From Hanleya hanleyi (lineage: Eukaryota > Mollusca > Polyplacophora > Lepidopleurida > Hanleyidae): a DNA stretch of 64,000 nt. Below are positions 22,456 through 32,879 of this stretch, in pieces. The notes under the pieces were generated by a model. That model saw nothing but the letters and a program-made list of their open reading frames with translations, was not told where the DNA came from and searched no databases. The position numbers and the translations under genes were made by a program. The DNA lies in assembly GCA_036873755.1 (NCBI GenBank), contig JAVTVY010016024.1, positions 1-64,000 on the forward strand, given 5' to 3'. Numbering within the stretch: the stretch's first letter is position 1; each line of letters begins with the position of its first letter.

Positions 22456-22551
22456 CCAAGTTCAGATGTTCGGATGGCACATGGATTTTCTCGGACCAAC
22501 TTTGTAATGGGATAAGCCACTGTCCTGACGGTGAAGATGAGACGAACTGTG
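22456..22551 (+). CDS. LDLa-domain exon 1 (host gene, four-cysteine variant)
   Basis: The exon lies between a TTTGTAG acceptor and a GTAATC donor, 96 nt, phase 1 at both ends. It encodes KFRCSDGTWIF, LCNGISHC and PDGEDETNC. The C-terminal calcium-binding signature D..D..DE..C of LDL-receptor class A modules is present. Cysteines corresponding to C1 and C3, which normally pair, are both missing, leaving C2, C4, C5, C6. It is the most upstream exon recognised; signal peptide and first exon are not in view. The product is presumably a secreted or membrane multi-LDLa protein; ligand unknown. Confidence 0.8.
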
Positions 22552-22599
22552 GTAATCTATATTTCCCATATAATAGTCTGTAAAATCTACTATCGGATA

Positions 22600-23400
22600 A
22601 CGTGATGGGATCATTCATCAGACATACGTATCATCCTTCTCACAGCGCATGCTCCATTTCGCAGGCTCATTTACCATCCCTGACTCCAATAGCGGAAGCT
22701 GACCTTTACTACGTTGCTATGACGTATAATGGAAAAAAACCGTACGCACGGTTCAGTTTGAATTCGGCCGAACAACTCCTTCAGTTTTGCACATGAGCGA
22801 ACTACTTTTCATATGCTCTGTCCAAATAAGCAGGGAAAATAATCTCCAGATATTTTTTTTAACGCTAGGTCAACAGAGGTATTATGCGGACTTGAAAAGT
22901 AATCGCAATTTTACTATATATATTTTACTCACTTTCGGTGATGTGCACGCGACCTGACTGACTGGTGGCTGGGGTATTATCAACCACCGGGGGTCCAATA
23001 ATACCCCAGCCACCAGTCAGATTTTTGGACCGGATTCGGGGTCTTCGCGCACATCGCCGGAAGTGACATCATATAGAGTAAAATAGATATTTGCCGAGCA
23101 TTTCGATTACTTTTCAAGTCTGCATAATACCTCTGCTTACCTAGCGTTAAAAATAATTATCGTGAGATTATTTTCACTGTTTATCTGGACAGAGCATATG
23201 AAAAGTAGTTCGCTCATGTGCAACACTGAATGAGTTGTTCGTAAGGATTCAAACTGAACCGTGCGAACGTGGATTTTTCTCTATACGTCATAGCAACGTA
23301 GTAACGGTCAACTTCCGCTATTGGAGGCAGGCGTGATAAATGAGCCTGCGAAATGGAGCATGCGCTGTGGGGAGGATGAGGTATTATTACTTCAATTACG
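22600..23400. mobile_element. Foldback element F1, about 790 bp
   Basis: Two arms are inverted copies: CACAGCGCATGCTCCATTTC and CTTTACTACGTTGCTATGAC on the left recur complemented on the right near 23365 and 23285. Others are TGAGCGAACTACTTTTCATA and GACTTGAAAAGTAATCG. The centre, near 22985, is itself a hairpin (GGCTGGGGTATTAT). A related copy, in permuted order, is at 59447-60175. It starts about 50 bp after the exon 1 donor. Confidence 0.85.
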
Positions 23401-23514
23401 ATTCTCGACACAAACTGCTGGCATGATGCACTTCAGCAACGTTTCTCTCAGGGTGTCGTTAACCAAAGTACTGATTAAAGTAAGGATTTAAATTATATAG
23501 AAAAACGAATCTCA

Positions 23515-23710
23515 TATTAACTTGATGAAGGGATGAAAATCCCCCCCCCCTTCCCTTGAGGAGGAAAATACACCCCAAATCTCGCGTGTGTGCGAAATAT
23601 CGTGTATTTGTATATTCTCCTTATACGAGGAGGAAAATACACCCCAAATCTCGATGGCGACTCGTTTGGGATGTATTTTCCTTCTCTCGAGTGGGAATTT
23701 TCATCCCATG
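23515..23710. repeat. Small inverted repeat
   Basis: GGGATGAAAATCCCCC at the left is mirrored by GGGAATTTTCATCCC at the right, with GAGGAGGAAAATACACCCCA present twice between. Confidence 0.7.
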
Positions 23711-24190
23711 ATCAAGTTATATGGGATCCTCTTGACCCTAGATGTAATGTTGGCCTACATCCATGATGACAATTAAATGAGAGGTGGGGATCATACATGT
23801 AATATAATTAAATTACCCTGCCACCTCCGTCATATAACACGACATCAATTTAATTGCCAACGCGAGACCCCTGGATTGCATGTAAGCCTTCAATTTAGCG
23901 CGTAGGCTTAGGCACATGATCTGTATTGTGCGCTGACAAAGGGCACACACTTCATCACGTGATTGTAAGACGAACCTTAGCAAGAATGAACTTGGTAAAG
24001 CACCTGTGTTGGATGAGTCATTCACGTGTGGAGCTCGATTCCGTGCCCCCTGAGTTTGGCAATCAAATCATCAGCAGATCGCGTACATTTACTCACCCTC
24101 TGATAGATCGAGTATGATCATGATCCTCTACAAATGTCTGTACCCCTAGCCGATAAGGGAATTCTCTCCCCCTTAATCTTGTCGTTCTTT

Positions 24191-25368
24191 AAAGTGATCG
24201 TAAACCCTCAAGTAAAGTTTCCATCAAATGAAAGACCTTTGCAAACAGTGTGGGAAAATATTTATTGTAATTTTTTACGATTTTATTACAGAGAGTAAAC
24301 TGCAAAATAAAGCATGGTATTCTATGGTGGTCTGTTACAATCATATTTAGGTCCAGTGACGCCACACTGCCTTAATACATATATTTCAAACTGTGTATGC
24401 ACTTTCCAATGCTTGATTCAAGCTTAAAGGTTATACAAAATGGTTTCAAAATCTGCTACTTTTTTGTGCTAAATTGTTGTAGAGGTGATCATATAGACTT
24501 GTTTTACATTTTTGTATGTTTTCAAACTGCCCAAGGTTGGAAATAGCAGCAGTAAAGTGCGACTATTTCACGCCCCTTTCAAAACGGCGAAAGCTGTGAC
24601 CGCTTGACCTGTGACGTCACAACCTGATTACGATCTCGCTCAAATGCCTGTTGTGACGTCAAAATGTCAGCGATATCACGCTAGAACTCCCACAATTGGG
24701 TGAATCTTTCGTAACAACGCCCGACGTCATAGACTATGACGTTTGCGGCGCAATCGTAATCAGGTTGTGACGTCATGCACCAGAGGTCATGGCTCCAATA
24801 CGTTTTCTCCCACATGTGTGATATTCGTGTCCTAAAACCCACTTCGACGAAATTATTCAAGAAAAAAATACTAATTTGTTGTTTGGAGCACTACTGGGTA
24901 TGTTTTAATGCAAAATAGTATAGAGTCATTTGGTATAACCTTTAAGGTGTGTATACTTTCAGTTTCAACACATACTCACTGTTCCAATGTGCATGTTTCA
25001 CCAAAATCTGGGAAATTAAATGCAAGATTCAAATTGACTTGACACTTATGAGTTACCATCTACCAGATTTTGGTGAAACATGCACATTGGAACAGTGAGT
25101 CTGTGTTGAAACTGAACGTATACACACCTTAAGCTTGAATCAAGCATTGGAAAGTGCATACAAAGTTTGAAATATATGTATTAAGGCAGTGTGACGTCAT
25201 TGGACCTAAATATGATTGTAACAGGCCACCATAGTATACCATGCTTTATTTGCAGTTTACTCTGTGTAATAAAATCGTAAAAAAATTACAATCAATATTT
25301 TCCCACACTGTTTGCAATGGTCTTTCATTTGATGGAAACTTTACTTGAGGGTTTACGATCACTTTAAG
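24191..25368. mobile_element. Nested foldback element, about 1.18 kb
   Basis: The outer arms (AAAGTGATCGTAAACCCTCA at 24191 and its complement ending at about 25368) pair over some 260 bp including GGAAACTTTACTTGAGG-type sequence, TTTATTGCAGTTTAC-type sequence and GCATTGGAAAGTGCATAC. Inside, CACAACCTGATTACGAT is mirrored around 24700, and a separate hairpin at 24958-25120 (TTTCAACACA...TGTGTTGAAA) is inserted in one arm. Confidence 0.85.
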
Positions 25369-26018
25369 ATCGACGGTACGAAGAGCTTCTTCCGGTAAGT
25401 AATTGCCTCGCTTTCACTTTTCACAAAGGTTCTCGGAATTATTTCAAATAATAAACCGGATAAGTATCCTGAAATGTTGGTTCGAATGTATTTTATAAAG
25501 GAGAATATCTGAATCAAATTTGTACATATGATATCTGCTGTATACATCTTAAGGTGAATAGTAAGTTTATCTTCAATTAATTTATTCAAATAATTGCGAG
25601 GGCCGTTGGTACTTACCGGAAATTCCTGCACCAACGCACCTTCTAGTGGAATAAGGGAGATAAAATTCTTTCGGAATAACGTTATAGCTGTATGTCGATA
25701 CCCTCCTTCAATATTCTCATTTGCTGCAAAGTTTTTACTTACGTAAACCAAGTCCATTTCTACGCGTTCGCGCGTTCGAACTACCTTCGGCATATTAGTC
25801 CACCAGTTGTTTTCAAGTCGAATTTAAGCCATGTGTGTCCTGGGATTGGCCAACCGTTTTGTCGCGTCACCCCTACCTCTATATTAGGGCAAAAGATCGA
25901 GCCACGGAGGATATGTGCTGTTTCTGATCGGTTTGTGTATAAAATTAACACCAGGGTGATTTCAGAGCGCATGCGTAAAAATTGACTTGGCATACGAGGT
26001 TTTGGATTTTATTTTCAG

Positions 26019-26144
26019 AAACTTGTCCTGCCGACTACCACCAATGCGAAAGCGGAGATATACCATGTGTTTGGCCTCGTGCTATCTGTGACGGTAGAAA
26101 GGACTGTAATGATACGACGGAAGGTTCAGACGAGGTACACTGTG
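26019..26144 (+). CDS. LDLa-domain exon 2 (host gene)
   Basis: A 126-nt exon between TTTTCAG and GTAAGT (a consensus donor), phase 1 to phase 1. It encodes an LDLa module with all six cysteines: TCPADYHQC, PCVWPRAIC, DGRKDC and GSDEVHC. The calcium-site residues D, D, D, E are present in the C-terminal part. A two-residue-longer loop (NDTTEGSDE) precedes the SDE motif. The following intron is about 19.5 kb and hosts Polinton B. Confidence 0.9.
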
Positions 26145-26149
26145 GTAAG

Positions 26150-27952
26150 TAAAATTTCTTTCCATTCTACAACCCTACCGAACCGGTATGATGGTAGATA
26201 AACACCGCCGGTCACGTGTCAAATCACAGTCAATGGTAGGGTTTTCGGTGCTTTCGTTATCAAGCGTGGGCGTGTGTCTGACCAGACGACAGTGACCACA
26301 GCCGAAAATGAACGATTTTCAGCATATCGATGACAGGTATGGTTACTGGTGTCCAGTCATTTTTTGATGGAGAGATATCGTACTATATTTTCACCAAATG
26401 TAGGGTTATTACTATTTCAAGTTAACAAAAATTTTAAACATTTTTGCGGCGAGAGGTGTTTTTAAGTGTTGGTGGACAGTCCATGGTAGGTATTAGCATC
26501 GAATTATAGTGTGAGGAAATGAGCACAAAATGAACACGTGGGAACTTACTACCTGCCTCATGTATCACTGATTCATTCATCTCTCGATTCCTTTTACTTG
26601 TGTGTGTTTAAGCGGAATATGAACCATTAATAGCAGAAGTGGATGAAAACTAGAAGTATGCAAGGATCACTTAGACTATGTAGACTGCAATGGCACCACC
26701 AGCCTGCCTATAACGCTTCATGTGACGTATGATGTGAAATCTGCACAATACAGAATCCAATTTTTCCAATGTGCGCCGATCGGCTTGCAGTCGTTATTAG
26801 TCGGCAATTGTCGGCAGCTGAATTACCTAAATTTTGACTGAGGAATCATGGGAATTATCTGGAGCACGCAGTCTGGCCGTACGCTACAGTAACCCAGAAA
26901 ACCGGCTGTGCTGACAATGGAGTCAACAATTTTTCGTTGGACCCAAACTTATGCCCAACGAAGGTCTACCTGTACTTTCGACTCCTGCTGTCTTTTTAAC
27001 ACATTAGTTCGATATCGTAAATGGGCAATAAATCGTTTATTGAATTACAATCGAGTATGGTCGTAGTTCATTTATTCTGGAGACCCAGGTCTATGGTACC
27101 TTATAAACTCTGGGAGATAATGTGGGAAGTTCATTTATTTGCTTTACTGATAACCTGATGGCCCCTTAACGGGTGGGCAGGATATTACCTTATATGTCTT
27201 TTTTCTTTTATTGAGCATCTAAAATCCCCAAATCCATCATTTATCATGTCCGTCCGAACTACAGACAATTGGTGATACAAATGGCTTTATGTTTACACAA
27301 TATACCAACAACAAGTTTGAATCAGGTCGAATTCAAAGGAATGTTTTGACCCACTCGTCATAAGCCTCAATTTTCCGCGGTAAGCGTGGGAGGTCATTAT
27401 AGGACGTAACCAAAACTGGCGACCAATGAACATTCGATTTTCTTACAACCGAAGTTCAAAATACTACAGAAATATCGCGTGATACGCAGGCGTGCCTTAT
27501 AAGGACTATCAGGAATTTTACTAGCCAGTCACAAAGGTAAATGATTGGCTACCAGATTTAGAAGCACAAGCCCCATTATATGCAACGGCTTGACCCAGAG
27601 CAAAAATGACAGGGGAAAGCTATTGCGCTCGTGACGATGAGTCCATTCACTTCAGCTTCCTGAATTCTGTTCTCTTGTTCAATTAATAAATGTATCAACT
27701 GAGGTTACATTTCGCTGAATAAATATTATTGATGACGGGAGGTTTGCATCAAGAGTGTGAGAAGAACGAATATCCTTAGAATGCCGCATCTGACAATTCA
27801 GCTGGATGCTTATTTGCATATGAATAGACTTCATGGATAAATTAGAGTATTATAATTATCATAATTAAGTATTATTGTTACCAGTGCTGGTAACTAACAA
27901 TCAACAATATTTTGTTCCTTGGAAGTACAAATAAATCGCCACGACAAGTTAA
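26150..27952. other. Intronic DNA, no gene recognised
   Basis: Intron between LDLa exon 2 and Polinton B. No conserved coding sequence or clear repeat is seen. Confidence 0.6.
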
Positions 27953-27958
27953 CATAGG

Positions 27959-28768
27959 AGTAGTAGTGTCTACCCTGTTTGAGGCCAATTGACCTCAGAA
28001 ATTTGCATATTGGGGGAGGTCACAGAGGTGAAATGCACTATAGTTCCGTCACAATGACCAAAAAGCTACCTCCAACACAGGAGAGTTCCAATTGTTGCAG
28101 GGAATGTATTCATCCGCGGTGATGCGGCCCTGGCGGTGATGCGGTCGCGGAAAAAAGCTTCCGCGGAGAAAAAGTAGTCCCTAGATAAAATGGTCCGATT
28201 GGGTCGAGTGAGGTATCAAAGTGAAGCATTCGTGAAGGGGCATCTGATGGGCTGGGCGTGGGGTTGAAATATCGGAATTCTGCGCATGCGCGGTGGCCAA
28301 AGGGTATGAAAATAGCCGTTTTGGAGCTAGGGGAGCCACAAATGGTCCAATGGGGTCATATGAGGTATTCATGTGAAGCATTCGTGAAGGGGCATCTGAC
28401 TGGACTAGCGGCTCGGGCGTTGTCACCACTCTGCGCATGCGCGGTGGCCAAAGGGTATGGAAATAGACGTTTTGGGATCGAGGGGAGTTCCTAATGGGCC
28501 GATGGAGTTGTATGAGGTATCCATGTGAAGCCTATGTGAAGGGGCATCGGACTGGACTAGTGGCTCGAGCGTTGTCACCATTCTGTGCATGCGCGGTGGC
28601 CAAAGGGTATGGAAATAGACGTTTTGGGATCGAGGGGAGTCCCTAATGGGCCGATGGAGTTGTATGAGGTATCCATGTGAAGCCTATGTGAAGGGGCATC
28701 CAGTCATGGGTGGGTGCATGTAAAATTTTTCCTGAAAAAAAAAGAAAAAAAGCGGAACACGGACTTTA
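27959..28768. repeat. Left terminal inverted repeat of element B
   Basis: About 810 bp, inverted relative to 38268-38937. Outer part: AATTTGCATATTGGGGGAGG and TCACAATGACCAAAAAGCTA. Inner part: three tandem units of 151-152 bp, each with GCATGCGCGGTGGCCAAAGG and GTGAAGGGGCATC, against about two in the right repeat. The inner limit is CGGAACACGGACTTTA. Confidence 0.9.
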
Positions 28769-29129
28769 CCCCTAAGCTAGGGGAAAACCCCTATCACCTC
28801 TAGCCAAAAGGGTTAATATCTGTCCCCGGGCTTATTGGGACCTGCCCATCAAGTCAATGGGGTGATGTGAATAACAACAAGTTCAGCAATGTTCATACAG
28901 TTTATTATCCCCAATGTTACATCATACTCAGGCTGGGGAGCCGCCCTGGGTATGTTTAGTATGTTCACAGCAAAACAAATTGAAATATCAAACACCATGT
29001 TTTATTATTTAACGCACCGTCACATTAGGTACAAGTGTTTACTGAGCTCAAGTCAATGATCAGCATGTAGACATAGAGAGTATGTACGGCATGTTATGGT
29101 ATTCATCAGTGCACGAGTGACGCATTCAA
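28769..29129. other. Non-coding inside element B
   Basis: Between the left inverted repeat and the polB remnant; no frame or motif recognised. The polymerase core would be expected here and has been lost. Confidence 0.6.
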
Positions 29130-30050
29130 CCGATGGCGGTGGTGGATCAGCTTGGTAAGGAAAAACGTAACATTGGTCACCCTCTTCACTGTCCACTTGG
29201 TGTTGGGTCGTTGTTGTTGGGCTCATTCCAAGGGATCCAATTTTTCCACTTGGTCCAGCATCATCTCTAGTGACCTCCGGTTAATTATGGTAAACGGTTG
29301 GTCGTACACTGGGTTGATGGCACTGGAATAGAAATAGCGCAATTCACCCGTCATCTTATGGCATAAGATGTACCCAAATGCTACATTTAATGTGAAGGCC
29401 GTAGGTTGGTCATTGAAGATGGTTTCCACGTAGCTGGGTAGACGGGTGAGGTTGGTCAGTGGGAAATTGTAGATATCTTGAATAGGGCGATGACGGTGGA
29501 AACAGTGCCGTGTCATGGACCAATGGCGCCGAGAGATGTCACTCTCTGGATGATCTTCGGGTAAGAGATCGCTAGGAACATTTATGGGTTCGTCCAGAAA
29601 ATGTTCGATGTTGTCAGGCGTATGACTCGAAACCGTAACGGTGGGGTCCGGCAGGAAATCCAGGCTCTTCCCAACTATGGGTATAGCCGGGCTCTCCGTC
29701 ATCGCATCACCAGTGGCGTTCGTCTTCCCGGGCTTACCTTCACTGGGTCTCACCTTCCGCGGCTGCTCTTCAGTAGGAAGTTGTCGCCAAAACCGTAGAG
29801 ACGGGACATGAATCAAACGCTGATGCTGTCTTAACTGACTGCGTCGTTTGAAGAGTTGACCACAATCCTTACATTGTTCCGTCGCGCCCTCGTGGAATGA
29901 GCGTTCGTGGCGCAGTAAATGATCCTCCCGATTAAATGACCGTGCGCAGGTTATACAAGTATACCGTGCATCGTTGTGGGTGGAGGCCTCGTGGCGTCGT
30001 AAATTATCTAGACGAGTAAACTGCTTCTGGCAAGTTGTGCAAGTGAACAT
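29130..30050 (-). pseudogene. Truncated polB with N-terminal three-finger domain (element B)
   Basis: From the ATG at 30050 the frame gives 275 aa to a TGA at 29223-29225. Residues 4-79 form three C2H2 fingers, all C-x2-C-x12-H-x4-H (CTTCQ, CITCA, CKDCG). A linker follows, then about 120 aa homologous to residues 20-140 of the element A polymerase (RHWSMTRHCFHRHR, TAFTLNVAFGYIL, DQPFTI). The TGA replaces a Trp codon; past it the frame still matches (RVTNVTFFLTK) to about 29130 and then ends. All exonuclease and polymerase motifs are missing. The ATG at 30224 is less likely, because a TATA box sits at 30080-30086. Confidence 0.85.
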
Positions 30051-30079
30051 CTTGGTGGTTGACAGAGTGTCCGCTTCCC

Positions 30080-30086
30080 TTTTATA
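30080..30086 (-). promoter_or_regulatory. TATA box of the polB gene
   Basis: The minus strand reads GCTATAAAAGGG, about 30-36 bp before the ATG at 30050. This argues for the 30050 start and a very short leader. Confidence 0.65.
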
Positions 30087-30228
30087 GCACGCTAGCTGGT
30101 GATCTATTTTTAGCACACTCAGTCGAAAGTCCGAAAAGACACGGACGTACCCGAAAAGACACGAAGGTGAACGACATTGAGTCCCCACAGACAGGTTAGT
30201 ACATGCATTCCTAATATGTGACATGGTC

Positions 30229-30235
30229 TATAAAA
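30229..30235 (+). promoter_or_regulatory. TATA box before the 108-aa gene
   Basis: GTCTATAAAACACG on plus, 53 bp before the ATG at 30282. Together with the minus-strand TATA box at 30080 it makes a divergent promoter pair. Confidence 0.65.
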
Positions 30236-30281
30236 CACGTCCCTCTGGATCCTACACCTTCATTTCTACGGTTGCAGAGCC

Positions 30282-30608
30282 ATGACGGAGATCCAGCCCT
30301 ATGCGACTCGCATTGTACAGCATGCCACCGTGGTTAATTCACTCACGGGTTACCGAGCAGTGGTCCGGTCCAGGTTTGCAGATGGCGACGACAACGAGGG
30401 GCGACGCCAGATCCTGAACGAGTTCACAGAAGCGGTGCTCGACAGAGTGCACTCGATGGAGAGGTGTGCCATCACTCACCACTACTGGACAATGACAGCC
30501 ATCCTTGATGCTCGGGCTATGGACCACGAGCGCTCACGCCGGAACCAGCGACGGCTGGTTGGCCTAGTCATGGTCTGTGCCCTATTGACCCTGGCGCTGT
30601 GGCATTGA
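30282..30608 (+). CDS. Small tail-anchored protein of element B (108 aa)
   Basis: Not recognised as a known family. The frame is intact, with its own TATA box upstream and another TATA box 15 bp after its stop. The N-terminal 85 residues are hydrophilic with a charged central part (RSRFADGDDNEGRRQ). Residues about 91-107 (LVGLVMVCALLTLALW) form a single hydrophobic segment at the extreme C-terminus, preceded by RRNQRR, as in tail-anchored membrane proteins with a cytosolic head. It is the first plus-strand gene of the element, in the early-type block. A role in host membranes or host-response control is possible but unsupported by homology. Confidence 0.65.
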   Translation: MTEIQPYATRIVQHATVVNSLTGYRAVVRSRFADGDDNEGRRQILNEFTEAVLDRVHSMERCAITHHYWTMTAILDARAMDHERSRRNQRRLVGLVMVCALLTLALWH

Positions 30609-30622
30609 CAGTGGGACCTGAC

Positions 30623-30630
30623 TATAAATA
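30623..30630 (+). promoter_or_regulatory. TATA box before the 167-aa gene
   Basis: CTATAAATACGAG, 58 bp before the ATG at 30681. The identical 13-mer precedes the paralogous gene at 31257. Confidence 0.75.
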
Positions 30631-30680
30631 CGAGGGTCAGACACAGTGTGTGTCATTCACCGTTCGACATTGGATCAAGC

Positions 30681-31184
30681 ATGTCACCAGTTCTACGGGC
30701 CATCCTTCCCCTTACACCCCGGGTGGGGTTACACGTCTATGAAGATAAAGTCACCCTCGTGGAAGACCGTGCAGATGTTTGCTGGTCGCCCGCTGAGACC
30801 GTATCGAATACGGTTACGTTACACCGTGACGGCTGGACCAAATTTAAACGGGTGTTGAGCGGCGAGCTCGACGGACACCTCATCCACATAGACAATGCCA
30901 TCTACGTATACCGTGGACCCTTCTTCCCACGCCTTGGCCGCTACCAAGACCCGACGCGAAGCTTCACCCTAGACCCCGATCTGTGGACAGCCTTCGAGAA
31001 AGTGGTGCCTACTGTGGACCAGCTATTTATGCCGGACGAGCGGTCATCAGACGAGTTGGAGTGGGCTCGTGCCCTGAGAGAAGCAGCGGCAGAACCCAAT
31101 GAACAAATGTCTAGCCATGAACCAGACGACGATGCCATTGATTACCCGGCTAGACTCAGTCAGCCCAGTGACATGACCACCTGA
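30681..31184 (+). CDS. PC4-like repeat protein 1 of element B (167 aa)
   Basis: An intact frame from the ATG at 30681; the start at 30648 is a GTG upstream of the expected leader. It is paralogous to the next gene, sharing GWTKFKRVLSGEL, IYVYRGPFF/VYIRRGPFF and DPDLW. The protein contains two similar halves: LHVYEDKVTL with VTLHRDGWTKFKRV, and IHIDNAIYVYRG with FTLDPDLWTAFEKV. Each half is strand-strand followed by a TL..D.W..F/L..V helix, the layout of the C-terminal domain of PC4/SUB1 ssDNA-binding proteins. The PC4 match is inference from motif spacing. The C-terminal 50 residues are acidic. Possible role: single-strand binding during protein-primed replication, or transcription. Confidence 0.6.
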   Translation: MSPVLRAILPLTPRVGLHVYEDKVTLVEDRADVCWSPAETVSNTVTLHRDGWTKFKRVLSGELDGHLIHIDNAIYVYRGPFFPRLGRYQDPTRSFTLDPDLWTAFEKVVPTVDQLFMPDERSSDELEWARALREAAAEPNEQMSSHEPDDDAIDYPARLSQPSDMTT

Positions 31185-31209
31185 TCCTTTGATCTCACGG
31201 GGTTCTCCC

Positions 31210-31217
31210 TATAAATA
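31210..31217 (+). promoter_or_regulatory. TATA box before the 156-aa gene
   Basis: CTATAAATACGAG, 47 bp before the ATG at 31257, identical to the box at 30622. Confidence 0.75.
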
Positions 31218-31256
31218 CGAGAGACAGTCAAATCTGGTACCATTCACGTACTGACC

Positions 31257-31727
31257 ATGACGGAGCATATAATACTGGCGTATCTCAGCTTAACCCCCGA
31301 GGTTTTCCTGCACGTGTATGTGGATAAGGTCGATATCATGGAGGAGGTGGGAGACATGTGTGATGCGGACCCTACACAACCGTGCCCGGCCCACATTCGT
31401 CTGTCCCGGGAGGGCTGGACCAAATTCAAACGGGTGTTGTCTGGTGAACTGGAGGGCGACCTCATCCACTTGTATCACGATGTGTACATCCGACGCGGCC
31501 CTTTCTTTGCTCAATTGGCTCGGCTAGATGGGGGTACAGTGCATTTTACCCTTCATCCTGATCTATGGTCTGCATTGGAAGATGCCGTAGTAGATGTGGA
31601 TCAAGTGCTTATCAAGCGGTCATCAGATGAGTTGGACTGGTCATTTACCATGGACACTGTGGAAGCCAACGAAGAAAATCAGAAAGAAACTCCGGCCCAA
31701 GATATACCCGTTATAAATAAACGATAG
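31257..31727 (+). CDS. PC4-like repeat protein 2 of element B (156 aa)
   Basis: Intact tandem paralogue of the preceding gene, with its own copy of the promoter. Two internal halves are again visible: LHVYVDKVDI with IRLSREGWTKFKRV, and IHLYHDVYIRRG with FTLHPDLWSALEDAV. The C-terminal tail is acidic and Gln/Glu-rich. The pair arose by duplication of a promoter-gene cassette (inference). Assignment to the PC4/SUB1 fold rests on the spacing of the TL..D.W..F/L motif after two putative strands and should be held loosely. Confidence 0.6.
   Translation: MTEHIILAYLSLTPEVFLHVYVDKVDIMEEVGDMCDADPTQPCPAHIRLSREGWTKFKRVLSGELEGDLIHLYHDVYIRRGPFFAQLARLDGGTVHFTLHPDLWSALEDAVVDVDQVLIKRSSDELDWSFTMDTVEANEENQKETPAQDIPVINKR
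31712..31719 (+). promoter_or_regulatory. TATA box before the integrase
   Basis: GTTATAAATAAACG, 61 bp before the ATG at 31773. It overlaps the last codons of the preceding gene (stop at 31725-31727). Confidence 0.7.
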
Positions 31728-31772
31728 AGCCAGGGTCCATCATCATTTGTCATCATGAAGCGCTGAGAGAAG

Positions 31773-32829
31773 ATGTTGGATAACTTATACTACAGTCCCG
31801 ACAGTCCGGCGGCCTATAGTGCATTGTCGGCTCTATATCGAGCGGCCAAACCCCTAGGGGATACAACGTGCCCAAGTCCGAGATTGGTTAAGAAAACAAG
31901 ACACCTATACCTTACATCGATCTGTCCGTCGCCATTTTCTACGGAACCGGGTCATCGTGGGAGGAATAGATGCCCAGTGGCAAGCGGATTTGGTCGATAT
32001 GAGCGCCTTTGCCAAACACAACGATGGGAATCGGTATATCTTGACGTGCATCGATATCCTATTGAAGTATGCGTGGGTGGTACCCAACCGGACGAAAACG
32101 GGGGCGAATCTCATAGCGGCGTTCAAAGATATCTTCAAGACCGGGCGCAAACCTTTGTATTTGCAAACCGACGAAGGCACGGAATTCCTCAACAGACCGT
32201 TCCAACAGTTTCTGAAAGCCCAGAACGTATTTTTCTTCCATACGTACAACGAGACCAAGGCTTCCGTGGTGGAAAGGTTCAACAGGACATTCAAAGGCCG
32301 CATATATAAATATTTCACCTATAAGAATACAAGGCGGTACATCGATGTTCTCCCGAAACTTGTGAGTGGTTACAATCGAGCCTATCATCGGAGTATAGAG
32401 AGAGCCCCCATTACCGTGACCCAACGCAATGAAGCCCAAGTCTGGCGTGTCTTGTACCCCAGGCCTTCGCAGCGAACGCCGAAGGCGGTGTACAAGGTCG
32501 GGGACCCTGTACGGATCAGTAAAGTCAAAGGTCAATTTGAGAAAATTTACTTGCCCAACTGGAGCGATGAGCACTTCCTGATTAAACGGCGCATACCGCA
32601 ACAGCAGCGAGTCTATGAACTGGAAGATCTTCAAGGGGAACCGTTGCTAGGGACGTTTTACGAGATGGAATTACAGCCTGTCGTAAAAGCACAGCAAGAC
32701 TACTACACGGTGAAGCAGATTTTGAAAACGGAACGTCGACGTGGCAAACTGTTTCATTTCGTCAAATGGCAAGGCTGGCCCAGTTCCTTCAATTCCTGGG
32801 TGGCTGCCAACCAGGTGAAACGACTATAA
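31773..32829 (+). pseudogene. Polinton integrase (rve plus chromodomain), frameshifted
   Basis: The N-terminus starts at ATG 31773 (MLDNLYYSPDSPAAYSAL), then the frame changes near 31850-31860 by one nucleotide and continues to the TAA at 32827-32829. The main frame has the retroviral-type integrase core: D in WQADLVD, D in LQTDEGTEF and E in SVVERFN, with 33 residues between the last two, then YNRAYHRSIERAP. A C-terminal chromodomain (DYYTVKQIL...FHFVKWQGW..SFNSWV) follows. Polinton integrases insert the element with 6-bp duplications, as found here. The GTG at 31957 cannot be the real start, because homologous sequence (YTLHRSVRRHFLRNRV) extends upstream in frame. A slippage-type shift cannot be excluded, but mutation is more likely. 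Confidence 0.9.
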
Positions 32830-32830
32830 A
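32825..32830 (+). promoter_or_regulatory. TATA box overlapping the integrase stop codon
   Basis: GACTATAAAGCC contains the integrase TAA (32827-32829) and lies 55 bp before the ATG at 32880. Confidence 0.6.
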
Positions 32831-32879
32831 GCCAGACACCCCTACCGTCATCCTTCATTCCACGTCCGACCACAGTGCT

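Noticed and set aside
25359..25793. 144-aa minus frame with MPKVVRTRERVEMDLVYVSK
   Set aside because: No recognised domain, overlaps the end of a foldback element and no splice or promoter support was seen; kept out of the annotation as too uncertain.
31850..31866. Programmed frameshift in the integrase
   Set aside because: The C4 run near GGCCAAACCCCTAGGGG invites slippage, but no consensus slippery heptamer is in the right register and other genes of the element carry ordinary lesions, so mutation is simpler.
31773..32309. 178-aa frame as a separate gene
   Set aside because: Only its first 29 or so codons are meaningful (integrase N-terminus); the rest is out of frame with the integrase.
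32059..32634. 191-aa minus frame opposite the integrase
   Set aside because: Antisense shadow of a clearly coding region with DDE motifs on plus.
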